Positions 1 to 8,323 of a DNA stretch of 64,000 bases are shown piece by piece. Both the position numbers and the translations under genes were made by a program. The stretch spans positions 1 through 64,000 of the forward strand of contig URED01000004.1 of the NCBI GenBank assembly GCA_900546785.1. The letters are read 5' to 3'. How positions within the stretch are numbered: position 1 is the first letter of the stretch; every line of letters begins with the position of its first letter. Under the pieces are notes generated by a model. The model was given only the letters and a program-made list of their open reading frames with translations. It was not told where the DNA came from and did not search any database. Origin of the DNA: an uncultured Oscillospiraceae bacterium. Its GTDB lineage: Bacteria > Bacillota > Clostridia > Oscillospirales > Acutalibacteraceae.

Positions 1-66
1 AGCCTTCCCATGAACTCCTCGGCCGTCACGCCCTCCCAGTCCCTGTAGTGGAAGATTTTATTATTG
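1..66 (-). pseudogene. IS3-family transposase C-terminal fragment, cut by the window edge
   Basis: Read on the minus strand, the first 60 or so bases encode KIFHYRDWEGVTAEEFMGR with GC-rich, gene-like codons. This resembles the conserved stretch near the end of IS3-type transposases (pattern RDW-GVT-EEF). Upstream of it (higher coordinates) the similarity stops and no ribosome binding site is visible, so it is probably a truncated relic or the edge of an IS whose remainder lies to the left. The family call rests on one short motif. Confidence 0.4.
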
Positions 67-153
67 CAGACTGTAAATAACGCCCTAATGAGCCGGATTG
101 GAAAATTACCAAAAATATTCACGAATTTGTTAGAAAAATGACACATTTGCTTA

Positions 154-182
154 TTGATATTGCGTATTCTTCCATGTATAAT
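154..182 (+). promoter_or_regulatory. Sigma-A-type promoter of the deacetylase operon
   Basis: TTGATA (154-159), a 17-base spacer and TATAAT (177-182) stand about 55 bases upstream of the GTG start at 237. No other gene lies between, so this should drive the small Cys-rich protein and the polysaccharide deacetylase. Confidence 0.75.
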
Positions 183-236
183 AATTGTTGTAATTAGTAT
201 AAATAATTATAAGCTTCTTTTCGGAGATGGATTTTA

Positions 237-419
237 GTGGAGCTTTTGTGTGAAAATTGCCGCTGGTATCAGTGTGATGAGCTGAGCGGAGAGGAGTTTT
301 GCAACGCGCTTCTTGATGAGGACGAATATGCCCAGGTTATGCACAGCCTCAGCGCGGGGAAATGCAAATTCTTCTGCCCGGACGGCGGCGAATATGAAAT
401 TGTCAGGAGGCAGAACTGA
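237..419 (+). CDS. Small Cys-rich protein, DUF6472-like
   Basis: A 60-residue acidic protein with a CENC pair near the N-terminus and further cysteines (Cys13, Cys22, Cys43, Cys47), plus an LDEDEY segment and a C-terminal YEIVRRQ. This layout matches the small Firmicutes family DUF6472, whose function is unknown; the cysteines could hold a metal ion (inference). It starts with GTG after a GGAG at 223-226. The stop is three bases before the ATG of the deacetylase gene, so the two are co-transcribed. Confidence 0.7.
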   Translation: MELLCENCRWYQCDELSGEEFCNALLDEDEYAQVMHSLSAGKCKFFCPDGGEYEIVRRQN

Positions 420-422
420 TTT

Positions 423-1856
423 ATGTTTGCGCGCAAAAAGAAATTAGTAAGCATAAAGAGTGCATTGGCTTTTCTGGCGGTCCTCATCGTGATTTCCGTT
501 GTTGCTGTTGCTGCGGACAGTAATCTGCATGCAAATTCCGTTTATGTAAACGGCAGGGCAATGGTGCTCGGCGTAGGGCAGGAATATGATTATCAGGCTG
601 TAAATGAAAATTTGGTGCGGTATAAAAGCTATGATGAAGATATTGTAACGGTGGATTCAAAAGGCGTGTTCCGGGCTGTTGCAAAGGGCACGGCAGTTGT
701 TAAGATCGGCACCTCCGATGTTACCGTGTATGTTGAGGACGCTCCAACCGGGCTTCACTTTTCGGAGGCGGAGCTTTCCATAGGCGAGGGCGAAACCTAT
801 ATGCCGCCGCTGACCGTTGAGGGCAGCGAGCTGAATACGGGCTTTCGGTTCACTTCGTCGGATCCGTCCGTTATCGGCGTTGATTCTCTCGGCAATGTTA
901 CGGGCATATCGCAGGGCAGCGCGGATGTCAATGTTGAAAGCTACAACGGCCTTAAGGCAAGCGCCAAGATCAATGTGCTTGCCGCTCCTCAAACGGTGCA
1001 GTACCCTGTGTCTGAAAAAGTATTGTATATCGGCACGGAAAAATATTTGAAGGCGACTGTGCCGTCCGGCAGTGCTTCTAAAATGATCTATACGGAGTCG
1101 GATAATACCGATGTTTTAAAAACGGAGGGTGCAAAGCTTATTCCTGTTTCGGAAGGAGAGGCGAATGTAACCGCCGAAACGTATAACGGCAAGACGGCAA
1201 CGTGCAGGATCGTCGTTTCAAAAGCGCCGTTTTATATAAGAACGGATCTTGATCCCGGCAAGCCGATGATCGCCCTTTCGTTTGACGACGGCCCGAATGC
1301 CGGCACAACGAATACCGTGCTGGATACGCTTCAGCAGTACGGCGCGTCCGCAACGTTCTTTATGGTCTCAAACCGGCTTTCAAAAAGCGGCAACGCGGAT
1401 TGCGCAAAACGCATGGTAGAACTCGGCTGCCAGCTCGGCAACCATACATATGACCACAGTCATTACGGCGGCGATGTTACGGCGCAGGATATATCTAAGG
1501 GTATAGAAGCCATAAAAGCAGCTACCGGTTATGCGCCAACGGCGTTCAGACCAACGGGCGGATATCTTTCCGATGTTATAAAGGAAAATGCCTCCGCCCC
1601 CATTTGCCTTTGGAATGTGGATACCAATGACTGGAAATATAAGGATTCCGAAAAGCTGAAGAATTACGTTCTTTACGCCGCCGATGACGGCGATATAATA
1701 CTTATGCACGATATTTATAAGACCAGCGCAGAGGCTGTTCAAAAATTCGTGCCGGAGCTTACAGAACGCGGCTATCAGATCGTAAATATAGCCGAGCTCG
1801 CTTATTATAAAGATACCGAAATGAAAAACGGGCAGATCTACAGTTCGTTTAAATAA
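423..1856 (+). CDS. Membrane-anchored polysaccharide deacetylase with Ig-like (Big_2) repeats
   Basis: A 477-residue extracellular enzyme. Residues 11-31 form one hydrophobic signal/anchor segment. Residues about 35-265 hold Big_2-type Ig-like repeats (units such as VDSKGVFRAVAKGTAVVKI). The C-terminal NodB/CE4 domain has its catalytic motifs: SFDDGP at 286-291, the metal-binding HTYDH at 341-345, RPTGGY, DTNDW and ILMHD. CE4 enzymes remove N- or O-acetyl groups from peptidoglycan or other polysaccharides; the substrate cannot be read here. The ATG follows a GGAGG lying in the end of the preceding gene. Confidence 0.9.
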   Translation: MFARKKKLVSIKSALAFLAVLIVISVVAVAADSNLHANSVYVNGRAMVLGVGQEYDYQAVNENLVRYKSYDEDIVTVDSKGVFRAVAKGTAVVKIGTSDVTVYVEDAPTGLHFSEAELSIGEGETYMPPLTVEGSELNTGFRFTSSDPSVIGVDSLGNVTGISQGSADVNVESYNGLKASAKINVLAAPQTVQYPVSEKVLYIGTEKYLKATVPSGSASKMIYTESDNTDVLKTEGAKLIPVSEGEANVTAETYNGKTATCRIVVSKAPFYIRTDLDPGKPMIALSFDDGPNAGTTNTVLDTLQQYGASATFFMVSNRLSKSGNADCAKRMVELGCQLGNHTYDHSHYGGDVTAQDISKGIEAIKAATGYAPTAFRPTGGYLSDVIKENASAPICLWNVDTNDWKYKDSEKLKNYVLYAADDGDIILMHDIYKTSAEAVQKFVPELTERGYQIVNIAELAYYKDTEMKNGQIYSSFK

Positions 1857-1878
1857 AGTGTAAAACGGAGGTATTACA

Positions 1879-2283
1879 TTGGTACAGCTAAGGGGTTATA
1901 AACTGAATAAGCTTGAGGTGGAAAACAGGGTTGAGCCCGGCGTTCAGCTCAAGCTGCAAAATCAGGTTAAATACAATGTCAATTATATGGACGATGCAAA
2001 AAGATGCGTGGGTATCGTGGAATTCCGTATCACGGATTCCGATCTGAACCCGTTTGAGATGCGCCTTGAAATGGCGGCGGAGTTCAGCTTTGAAGAGGGT
2101 GATGAAAAGCCGGATATCCATACGCAGTCTTTTGATCAGCTTTTTCCGTTTTTAAGGATGACGGTGAATAACGCCGCTTCGCTGACCGGTCTGCCGGGGC
2201 TTATGATACCGATCATGCACCTTAACAAAGACACCGTCACGGTCGGCAAACCGCAGGAAACGGAAAAAAGTCCGCTGAATTAA
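1879..2283 (+). CDS. SecB-like chaperone-family protein
   Basis: A 134-residue soluble protein. The C-terminal part (AASLTGLPGLMIPIMHLN) has the pattern of the SecB fold's end, where a small-residue and proline stretch is followed by a hydrophobic strand, and the N-terminal half is predicted beta-rich. Distant SecB-like proteins in Firmicutes are annotated as export chaperones, but few have been tested. The start is TTG at 1879 behind CGGAGG (1866-1871); no ATG fits that ribosome binding site. It lies 22 bases after the deacetylase gene and may share its transcript. Confidence 0.6.
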   Translation: MVQLRGYKLNKLEVENRVEPGVQLKLQNQVKYNVNYMDDAKRCVGIVEFRITDSDLNPFEMRLEMAAEFSFEEGDEKPDIHTQSFDQLFPFLRMTVNNAASLTGLPGLMIPIMHLNKDTVTVGKPQETEKSPLN

Positions 2284-2293
2284 TATTAATTTG

Positions 2294-2322
2294 TTGACTT
2301 GATTTTTAATATGGGCTATAAT
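2294..2322 (+). promoter_or_regulatory. Sigma-A-type promoter of purA
   Basis: TTGACT (2294-2299), 17 bases, TATAAT (2317-2322). The predicted leader to the purA ATG is about 90 bases and holds two hairpins: GGGAATGG/CCGTTCCC at 2341-2366 and GCGG/CCGC at 2383-2394. Neither resembles a purine riboswitch. Confidence 0.75.
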
Positions 2323-2418
2323 CAAACAGAAAATAGAACAGGGAATGGAGCGCTTGCCCCGTTCCCGTTTGTGTGTTATTAAGCGGTTTTCCGCATTTTG
2401 AAATGGAGAATTTGTATT

Positions 2419-3699
2419 ATGGTTAGAGCAATAGTCGGTGCGAACTGGGGCGATGAGGGCAAGGGTAAGATCACAGATATGTTTGCCCAGCAGACAGATA
2501 TTGTTATACGTTTTCAGGGCGGTGCCAACGCGGGCCACACAATCATTAACGAGCACGGCAGATTTGCCCTGCACCTTATGCCCAGCGGCGTGTGCAGCGA
2601 AAACACCGTTTGCATCATCGGAAACGGCGTTGCGCTGGATATCAATAAATTCATCAGCGAACTCAATGATATAAAAAAAGCCGGTCTTGATCCCAAGCTT
2701 CTTGTTTCGGAACGCTGCCAGATCCTTATGCCTTATCATATCAAGCTGGATGAGTATGAGGAAGAGCGCCTCGGCAAAGCGGCTTTCGGCTCAACAAAAA
2801 GCGGCATAGCGCCTTTCTTTGCGGATAAATATTCCAAGATCGGTATTCAGGTAAATGAGCTTTTTGATGATGAGGTGCTCAGAGCAAAACTCAAAAATAT
2901 CTGCACGCTCAAAAACCTTACGCTTAAATATGTTTATAATAAGCCTCTGCTGGATGAAGAGGAGCTTTATAACACCTGTATGGAATATAAAAAAGAGATA
3001 GAACCGTTCGTTTGTGATACGCATACCTATATCCGGAATGCGCTCAAAGAGGGCAAGGAGATCCTGCTGGAAGGTCAGCTCGGCACGCTGAAAGACCCGG
3101 ATTTCGGTATCTATCCTATGGTCACCTCTTCCTCAACACTTGCCGGCTACGGCTGCGTGGGCGCAGGCATTCCCGCAAATGAGATCAAGGATATCGTTGT
3201 TGTAACGAAGGCGTATTCCAGCGCTGTCGGCGCAGGCGAATTCGTTTCAGAGATCATGGATGAAGAAGAGGCGCAGGAGCTTCGTATCCACGGCGGTGAT
3301 AAGGGTGAATTCGGCGCTACCACAGGCAGACCCCGCCGCGTCGGTTGGTTTGACTGTGTTGCAACCCGTTACGGTGTTGAGTGTCAGGGCGCCACACAGG
3401 TGGTCATGACGGCGCTGGACTGCCTCTCCTATCTGGAGGAGATTAAGGTATGCGTAGGCTATGAGCTCAACGGTGAGGTCATTCAGTATTTCCCCACAAC
3501 GCCTTCGCTCAAAAAGTGCAAGCCCGTCTATAAGACCATGAAAGGCTGGCATTGCGATATTCGGGGCATCAGAAATTATGAGGATCTCCCTCAGGAAACA
3601 AGGGATTATGTTGAATTCATAGAAAAAGAGATCGGTCACCCGATCACTATGGTCTCAAACGGACCCGAACGAGAGGCAATCATCTACAGGAATAAATAA
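2419..3699 (+). CDS. purA: Adenylosuccinate synthetase
   Basis: A 426-residue cytosolic enzyme that joins aspartate to IMP using GTP, the first committed step to AMP. Visible family motifs are the N-terminal GDEGKGK P-loop, NAGHTI, the GIAPFFADKYSKIG region, the IMP loop TTGRPRR with VGWFD, and the C-terminal NGPERE. The frame opens 21 bases earlier, but the ATG at 2419 behind GGAG (2405-2408) gives the conserved MVRAIVGANWGDEGKGK start. Length is normal. The next gene begins three bases after its stop. Confidence 0.97.
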   Translation: MVRAIVGANWGDEGKGKITDMFAQQTDIVIRFQGGANAGHTIINEHGRFALHLMPSGVCSENTVCIIGNGVALDINKFISELNDIKKAGLDPKLLVSERCQILMPYHIKLDEYEEERLGKAAFGSTKSGIAPFFADKYSKIGIQVNELFDDEVLRAKLKNICTLKNLTLKYVYNKPLLDEEELYNTCMEYKKEIEPFVCDTHTYIRNALKEGKEILLEGQLGTLKDPDFGIYPMVTSSSTLAGYGCVGAGIPANEIKDIVVVTKAYSSAVGAGEFVSEIMDEEEAQELRIHGGDKGEFGATTGRPRRVGWFDCVATRYGVECQGATQVVMTALDCLSYLEEIKVCVGYELNGEVIQYFPTTPSLKKCKPVYKTMKGWHCDIRGIRNYEDLPQETRDYVEFIEKEIGHPITMVSNGPEREAIIYRNK

Positions 3700-3702
3700 T
3701 AA

Positions 3703-4491
3703 ATGAAACGGTTAAAGAGCGCTGTTGTGTTCCGAAAAGTATCCATCCTATGCGTTGTAGTTTTTCTTTTCGCAGCGGCATGTTTAAACGGCTGCAGCAG
3801 TTCAAATCCAACCACTGAAGAAACTACGAAAAGGCAGACATATGATTATGTCAAAACTTTAGAGAATGGATTGACAATGAATCTAACGGAAAAGATATTA
3901 GACGATGCTTTGATCGGTCTTGAATTCTCTTTTGATTGTGATTTTGCAACTGTCAGCGTAGATGAAACCGCTCTGCAAGCGGAGAACTATAATTGCTATT
4001 TGCTTCATAAAACAGATGGCGAAAGAATAAACAACAGCGGTGATGTTCCGCTTTCAAATCGTATATTATACTTCGATCGTGTCGAATTATCGGATTATAC
4101 TTTACACTTTGAATGTCCTTTGGCATTTGAATTGGATTCGGCTTATTCTGTTGATATCAATATAAATGACAGCCAAGCGGAAACGATCAACAGAATCTCC
4201 CTTCCGCTGGATAATTATATTGAAATTGATGAAATAGCAGTGAGAACGGGGTATGACAAATATTCTGATAAATGTGTGGATATATCTTTTTCAACAAGCG
4301 GCAATGTGGAGTTTGATATTCAGGTGGAGCAATCGGAAATCAGGACGGGCGCCCCGGTCGGCGATTTAAAAAAGCTCAGCGACACGAATTATATCTATTC
4401 GCATCCGATTACCGACACAGAGCAGGATATAATGATATCATTTACTACGCTCAAAGTTAAGGATAATCTAAATTGTGATATAGAGTTTTAA
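3703..4491 (+). CDS. Putative lipoprotein of unknown function
   Basis: A 262-residue protein with a lipoprotein signal: basic start MKRLK, hydrophobic core, lipobox LNGC (Cys near residue 31), then a Ser/Thr-rich linker. The rest is acidic, beta-strand-like and matches no family I recognise. It starts three bases after purA and ends at a strong terminator, so it is expressed at least partly with purA. Its codons are more AT-rich than purA. Confidence 0.7.
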   Translation: MKRLKSAVVFRKVSILCVVVFLFAAACLNGCSSSNPTTEETTKRQTYDYVKTLENGLTMNLTEKILDDALIGLEFSFDCDFATVSVDETALQAENYNCYLLHKTDGERINNSGDVPLSNRILYFDRVELSDYTLHFECPLAFELDSAYSVDININDSQAETINRISLPLDNYIEIDEIAVRTGYDKYSDKCVDISFSTSGNVEFDIQVEQSEIRTGAPVGDLKKLSDTNYIYSHPITDTEQDIMISFTTLKVKDNLNCDIEF

Positions 4492-4499
4492 GGTAAAGG

Positions 4500-4546
4500 T
4501 TCGGTGATGGCATTAACTTCTTTATGCCGTCACCGAATTCGTTTTA
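4500..4546 (+). terminator. Rho-independent terminator after the purA unit
   Basis: A 14-base-pair stem TTCGGTGATGGCAT / ATGCCGTCACCGAA (one G-U pair) with a 10-base loop, followed by a T-rich run. Confidence 0.8.
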
Positions 4547-4588
4547 CGCACTGCAAATTGTGCCGTCTATTTTAGTACAGCTTTTATC

Positions 4589-4617
4589 TTGCATTAACGG
4601 CGCAAATTGTATATAAT
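4589..4617 (+). promoter_or_regulatory. Sigma-A-type promoter of guaA
   Basis: TTGCAT (4589-4594), 17 bases, TATAAT (4612-4617), 49 bases before the guaA ATG. The leader is too short for a riboswitch. Confidence 0.75.
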
Positions 4618-4666
4618 AATATTTCAATATAATGATTGATGTGATGATTTTACAGGGAGGTATTTT

Positions 4667-6214
4667 ATGGAAAAGATTCTTGTTCTGGATTTCGGCGGTC
4701 AGTATAACCAGCTTATCGCGCGCCGTGTGCGAGATAATAATGTTTATGCGGAGATCCTGCCGTATAAAACACCGCTTGATGAGATCAAAGCAAACGGCTA
4801 TAAAGGCATCATCTTTACGGGTGGGCCGAATTCCGTTTATGATATGTCATCTCCGCATTATACTGCGGAGATTCTGGAGCTTGGCATTCCCGTGCTCGGT
4901 ATATGCTACGGCTGCCAGCTTATCGCGTGGATGCTCGGCGGCAAGGTGGAGACTGCCCCCGTTTCCGAATACGGCAAGATCGAGCTCCATGCAAAAAATT
5001 CTCCCCTGTTTCAAGGCGTGTCCGAAAGCAGCACGGTCTGGATGAGCCACACGGATTATATCTCAGAGCCGCCCAAGGGCTTTGAAGTTGTCGGCTTTAC
5101 AAACGATTGCCCCTGCGCCGCTATGCAGAATACGCAGAGAAAGATATATGCCGTGCAGTTCCACCCGGAGGTCACGCACAGCGAATACGGTATGCAGATG
5201 CTGCGTAATTTCCTGTATGATGTCTGCGGCTGCACCGGCGATTGGGTCATGGATAATTTCATAGATACCACCGTTGAAGCGCTGCGCGAGCAGATCGGGG
5301 ATAAGAAAGTCATTCTCGGCCTTTCCGGCGGTGTGGATTCTTCCGTTGCGGCAGGTCTGCTTTCCAGAGCTGTCGGCAAGCAGCTTACCTGTGTGTTTGT
5401 AGATCAGGGCCTTATGAGAAAAGATGAGGGCGATTTTGTGGAAAAGACTTTCACAACCCTTTTCGATATGAATTTCGTCCGTGTAAACTGCGCAGATCGG
5501 TTCCTCGGCGCGCTCAGGGGCGTTACCGACCCGGAGCAGAAAAGGAAGATCATCGGCGCCGAATTCTTTAATGTATTTTGGGATGAGATCAGAAAAATGG
5601 CGGACGGCAACGCTTTCTTTGCGCAGGGCACGATCTATCCGGATAGGATAGAGAGCGGCGACGGCGCCTCCGGTGAGGAAGCCAACAGCGCCGTTATCAA
5701 AACGCATCATAACAGGGCCAAGCCGCCGGAGGATGTGGATTTCCTCGGTATCATAGAGCCTTTGGGCGATCTGTTTAAGGACGAGGTGCGCAAAGTCGGT
5801 GAAAAGCTCGGCATTCCAAAAGAACTTGTATGGCGCCAGCCGTTCCCCGGTCCCGGCCTTGGTGTGCGTGTGATCGGCGAGCTGACCGCGGATAAGATAA
5901 AGGTGCTGCAGGAAGCGGATTGGGTGCTGCGCGATGAAATGGCAAAGAACGGCTATGAAAAGGAGCTTGCCCAGTTCTTCTGTGTGCTTCCGAACGTAAA
6001 GACCGTCGGCGTTATGGGTGACCACAGAACGTACGATCACCTCATCGCCATTCGTGCCGTCACAACGGATGATTTTATGACTGCGGATTGGGCAAAGATC
6101 CCGTATGATATCCTCGCAAAAGTGTCAAACCGTATCACCAATGAGGTCGAACACGTCAACCGCGTCGTCTACGACATCACCTCCAAACCCCCCGGCACCG
6201 TCGAGTGGGAATGA
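4667..6214 (+). CDS. guaA: GMP synthase (glutamine-hydrolysing)
   Basis: A 515-residue enzyme that aminates XMP to GMP with ATP and glutamine. The N-terminal class I glutamine amidotransferase has the nucleophile motif GICYGCQL and the HPE triad end. The ATP-pyrophosphatase domain has the PP-loop [11 protein letters not shown], and the C-terminal XMP-binding/dimerisation part has [14 protein letters not shown], ending in PPGTVEWE. Length is normal. GGGAGG precedes the ATG. The final codons GAG TGG GAA TGA are the attachment core of the island to its right, which keeps the reading frame intact. Confidence 0.97.
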   Translation: MEKILVLDFGGQYNQLIARRVRDNNVYAEILPYKTPLDEIKANGYKGIIFTGGPNSVYDMSSPHYTAEILELGIPVLGICYGCQLIAWMLGGKVETAPVSEYGKIELHAKNSPLFQGVSESSTVWMSHTDYISEPPKGFEVVGFTNDCPCAAMQNTQRKIYAVQFHPEVTHSEYGMQMLRNFLYDVCGCTGDWVMDNFIDTTVEALREQIGDKKVILGLSGGVDSSVAAGLLSRAVGKQLTCVFVDQGLMRKDEGDFVEKTFTTLFDMNFVRVNCADRFLGALRGVTDPEQKRKIIGAEFFNVFWDEIRKMADGNAFFAQGTIYPDRIESGDGASGEEANSAVIKTHHNRAKPPEDVDFLGIIEPLGDLFKDEVRKVGEKLGIPKELVWRQPFPGPGLGVRVIGELTADKIKVLQEADWVLRDEMAKNGYEKELAQFFCVLPNVKTVGVMGDHRTYDHLIAIRAVTTDDFMTADWAKIPYDILAKVSNRITNEVEHVNRVVYDITSKPPGTVEWE

Positions 6215-6216
6215 TA
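6202..6216. repeat. attL core in the 3' end of guaA
   Basis: CGAGTGGGAATGATA spans the last codons and stop of guaA. The same 15 bases recur at 17270-17284, and a 12-of-13 match lies at 12876-12888. The 3' end of guaA is a known target of tyrosine-recombinase islands. Confidence 0.8.
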
Positions 6217-6223
6217 AACAAAA

Positions 6224-6268
6224 CCCCCGAAACCCTGATAAATACAGGGCTTTCGGGGTTCTTTTTTT
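6224..6268 (+). terminator. Rho-independent terminator after guaA
   Basis: CCCCGAAACCCTG pairs with CAGGGCTTTCGGGG (one bulge) and is followed by seven Ts. It lies inside the attL side of the island, so the element may supply the terminator. No comparable hairpin follows the attR copy at 17284. Confidence 0.8.
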
Positions 6269-6272
6269 GCTC

Positions 6273-6291
6273 GTGAGTACATTTTGAGTAT
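6273..6291. repeat. 19-base end repeat, left copy
   Basis: GTGAGTACATTTTGAGTAT here and GTGAGTATATTTTGAGTAT at 12756-12774 differ at one base and lie in the same orientation, each within about 110 bases of an attachment core. Each contains two GAGTA units. They may be integrase arm-binding sites (inference). The stretch 6292-6566 is AT-rich and holds nothing else I recognise. Confidence 0.5.
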
Positions 6292-6566
6292 TTGTGACAA
6301 CAAATATTCATAATGTTAACGAGGATTTAAACTATGGTGTTTTTTGTTTGTTTAGGGCTATTTGCGTTTTGATTTAGTAATGATTTTTGACACAAAGAAT
6401 TTTTAACAAGTTAAATTATTAGGGTAATTCAATAATTGCCTATTGTTTTTATTATAACATTTTAACAATATAAGAAATTGTACTAATATTTAGGTAGATT
6501 TATAGTAACTAAATATGATATAAATTTGAAATTAAATAGCCTATATTTATAATACTGAATATATTG

Positions 6567-6595
6567 TTGAAAAAAAGAAAATATTGTGCTAAACT
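6567..6595 (+). promoter_or_regulatory. Likely promoter of the Abi_2 gene
   Basis: TTGAAA (6567-6572), 17 bases, TAAACT (6590-6595), 35 bases before the chosen ATG. Confidence 0.5.
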
Positions 6596-6630
6596 TTAAA
6601 TTAAATACAATTTGTTTAGAGGTTATAAAA

Positions 6631-7590
6631 ATGTTTAAACCGAAATTAACATCAAATGAACTTGTTACTAAAATGAAAAACGAAAAAGGTATTACATTTG
6701 ATCATATTAGCGAGCAGGAAGCAGAACGCTTTTTGAAAGAGAAAAATAATTACTATAGATTAGCTGCTTATAGAAAAAACTATGATAAAAGGATGGTTGG
6801 TCCAAATAAAGGAACCTATATTGATTTAGATTTTTCTTATTTAGTGGATTTGTCAATTATTGATATGCATTTAAGAAACATTATTTTTCAAATGTGTTTG
6901 GATGTCGAACATGATTTGAAAGTTCAATTGCTAAATGATATAACGAAAGATGAAAACGAAGATGGATATGAGATTGTAAAGGATTTTATTAATAAAAACG
7001 ATTACTTAAAAGAAGAAATTTTCAAGAAAAGATTTTCAACATATGTAGGAGACTTAATTAATAAATTTTTTACATTCGAAACCCATAAGAATGCAAATAA
7101 TAAAGAAGTAATAGATTATTTGGAAGTAAGATGCCCAATATGGGCATTTGTTGAAATAATATCTTTTGGGGCATTTATTAATCTTTATGATTATTATTAT
7201 GATTTGAATATACCTATTCCAAAGCAACTATTAAACCCAATTAAGAGCTTACGTAATGCTTGTGCTCATAATAATTGTCTCATTAATAATCTTCGCAGAG
7301 GTTCAACAAGACCAACTCAAATTGTTACAAAATTTATCGCTAAAATTCCAGAAATTAGTCGTGATGAACGACGAAAATATTTATCAGTTCAGCCGATATT
7401 TGAGTTTTGTTCATTATTAATTGTTTATAATAATGTTGTTTCGCCCAATGTTAAATGCCACCGATATATAGAACTATCAAGCTTAATTAATGAGAGAATG
7501 ACTAAACATTCAGAGTACTACCAAAGACAGCAATTATTATGTTCAACTTATAATTTTATAAAAAAAATCACAGATTTTTTGATTGAATAG
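6631..7590 (+). CDS. Abi_2 (AbiD/AbiF) family abortive-infection protein
   Basis: A 319-residue protein. Its N-terminal pattern (KPKLTSNELVTKM, then ERFLKEKNNYYRLAAY) matches the Abi_2 family, which confers abortive phage infection in lactococci. SLRNACAHNN contains the HEPN-type Rx4H motif (Arg208, His213), expected of a nuclease acting on RNA. The frame opens at 6586, but the ATG at 6631 fits the family start and has TAGAGG upstream. It is strongly AT-rich, stands alone between its promoter and terminator, and is probably element cargo. No separate antitoxin gene is visible. Confidence 0.85.
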   Translation: MFKPKLTSNELVTKMKNEKGITFDHISEQEAERFLKEKNNYYRLAAYRKNYDKRMVGPNKGTYIDLDFSYLVDLSIIDMHLRNIIFQMCLDVEHDLKVQLLNDITKDENEDGYEIVKDFINKNDYLKEEIFKKRFSTYVGDLINKFFTFETHKNANNKEVIDYLEVRCPIWAFVEIISFGAFINLYDYYYDLNIPIPKQLLNPIKSLRNACAHNNCLINNLRRGSTRPTQIVTKFIAKIPEISRDERRKYLSVQPIFEFCSLLIVYNNVVSPNVKCHRYIELSSLINERMTKHSEYYQRQQLLCSTYNFIKKITDFLIE

Positions 7591-7652
7591 TTGACTTTTG
7601 TGAAAAAATGCATATAATAATATTGAAATCAAAAAACTTTATGTTTTTGTGT

Positions 7653-7685
7653 GGGGAGCGTCGTTGACGTTCCCCTAGTTTTTTA
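7653..7685 (+). terminator. Terminator after the Abi_2 gene
   Basis: GGGGAGCGTC / GACGTTCCCC stem (one G-U pair) with a 3-base loop, followed by a T-rich run. Confidence 0.75.
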
Positions 7686-8064
7686 TTAATTGTCATTGTA
7701 TATGATTTTTTGTTTAAATAACTATGATTAACAAATGTGATTTTGTAAGTGAAAATGTTTTACAATACGAAGATGAAGTTACTATAACCACCAATGAAAA
7801 TAAGAATAACTTTGTGTTCGTTTTTGCTTATGAATTTTGAAAAATGTTATGATAAATTAAAAAATTTTTTCAATATAACACAATATTGATTAAGAGAAAA
7901 TAAGGTTATCATTAATACAGGAATTGACTTTTATTATTTAGTATTTTTCAACTTTTGTAATTGGAATTTTTATTCTTTATGTTTCAGCATTTTAACTATT
8001 TCTTATTGGCAAATTACAAAAACTCTAACAAGTTTTTGTAATGAAAACAAATTTTATTTGTTTT

Positions 8065-8102
8065 CGAAAAAAGGGGGGTCCAAATGGCTTACCCTTTTTT
8101 CG
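8065..8102. terminator. Bidirectional terminator-like hairpin
   Basis: CGAAAAAAGGG (8065-8075) and CCCTTTTTTCG (8092-8102) are perfect inverted repeats around a 16-base loop. The arms give A- and T-runs on either strand, so the hairpin could end the minus-strand ATPase operon. The surrounding gene-free stretch 7686-8323 is otherwise AT-rich without an ORF I would support. Confidence 0.5.
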
Positions 8103-8217
8103 CCAGCGTGGTGTTGTGACACCTGTATGCTGTTTAGGAAAAGTCCTAAAACCTTATGCTCTGCGAGGCAAAACATTTAATTAATTTACCAAAATTTGAT
8201 AAGAAAATAATAAAAAA

Positions 8218-8303
8218 GTGACAGCGTGACAGTAAATAGATACCTACTTTGGTGACACCAAAAAATTAAAAAAGGTGGTGTCTAAATGCCGTCACGCCGT
8301 CAC
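8218..8303. repeat. Cluster of GTGAC repeats downstream of the RepA-like gene
   Basis: GTGACAGCGTGAC (8218-8230), the palindrome TTTGGTGACACCAAA (8248-8262) and the inverted GTCACGCCGTCAC (8291-8303) put at least five GTGAC units in 86 bases. The outer two match as an inverted pair at 12 of 13 positions. Iteron-like or recombinase/replication-protein binding sites are possible; nothing proves it. Confidence 0.5.
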
Positions 8304-8323
8304 AAAAAATATTCTAAAATTTA

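Noticed and set aside
2323-2418. Purine riboswitch in the purA leader
   Set aside because: The hairpins lack the three-way-junction core and conserved loop sequences of purine riboswitches.
5063-6040. Long minus-strand ORF (325 residues) opposite guaA
   Set aside because: It lies wholly inside guaA in an antisense frame, has no ribosome binding site or recognisable domain, and reflects guaA codon bias.
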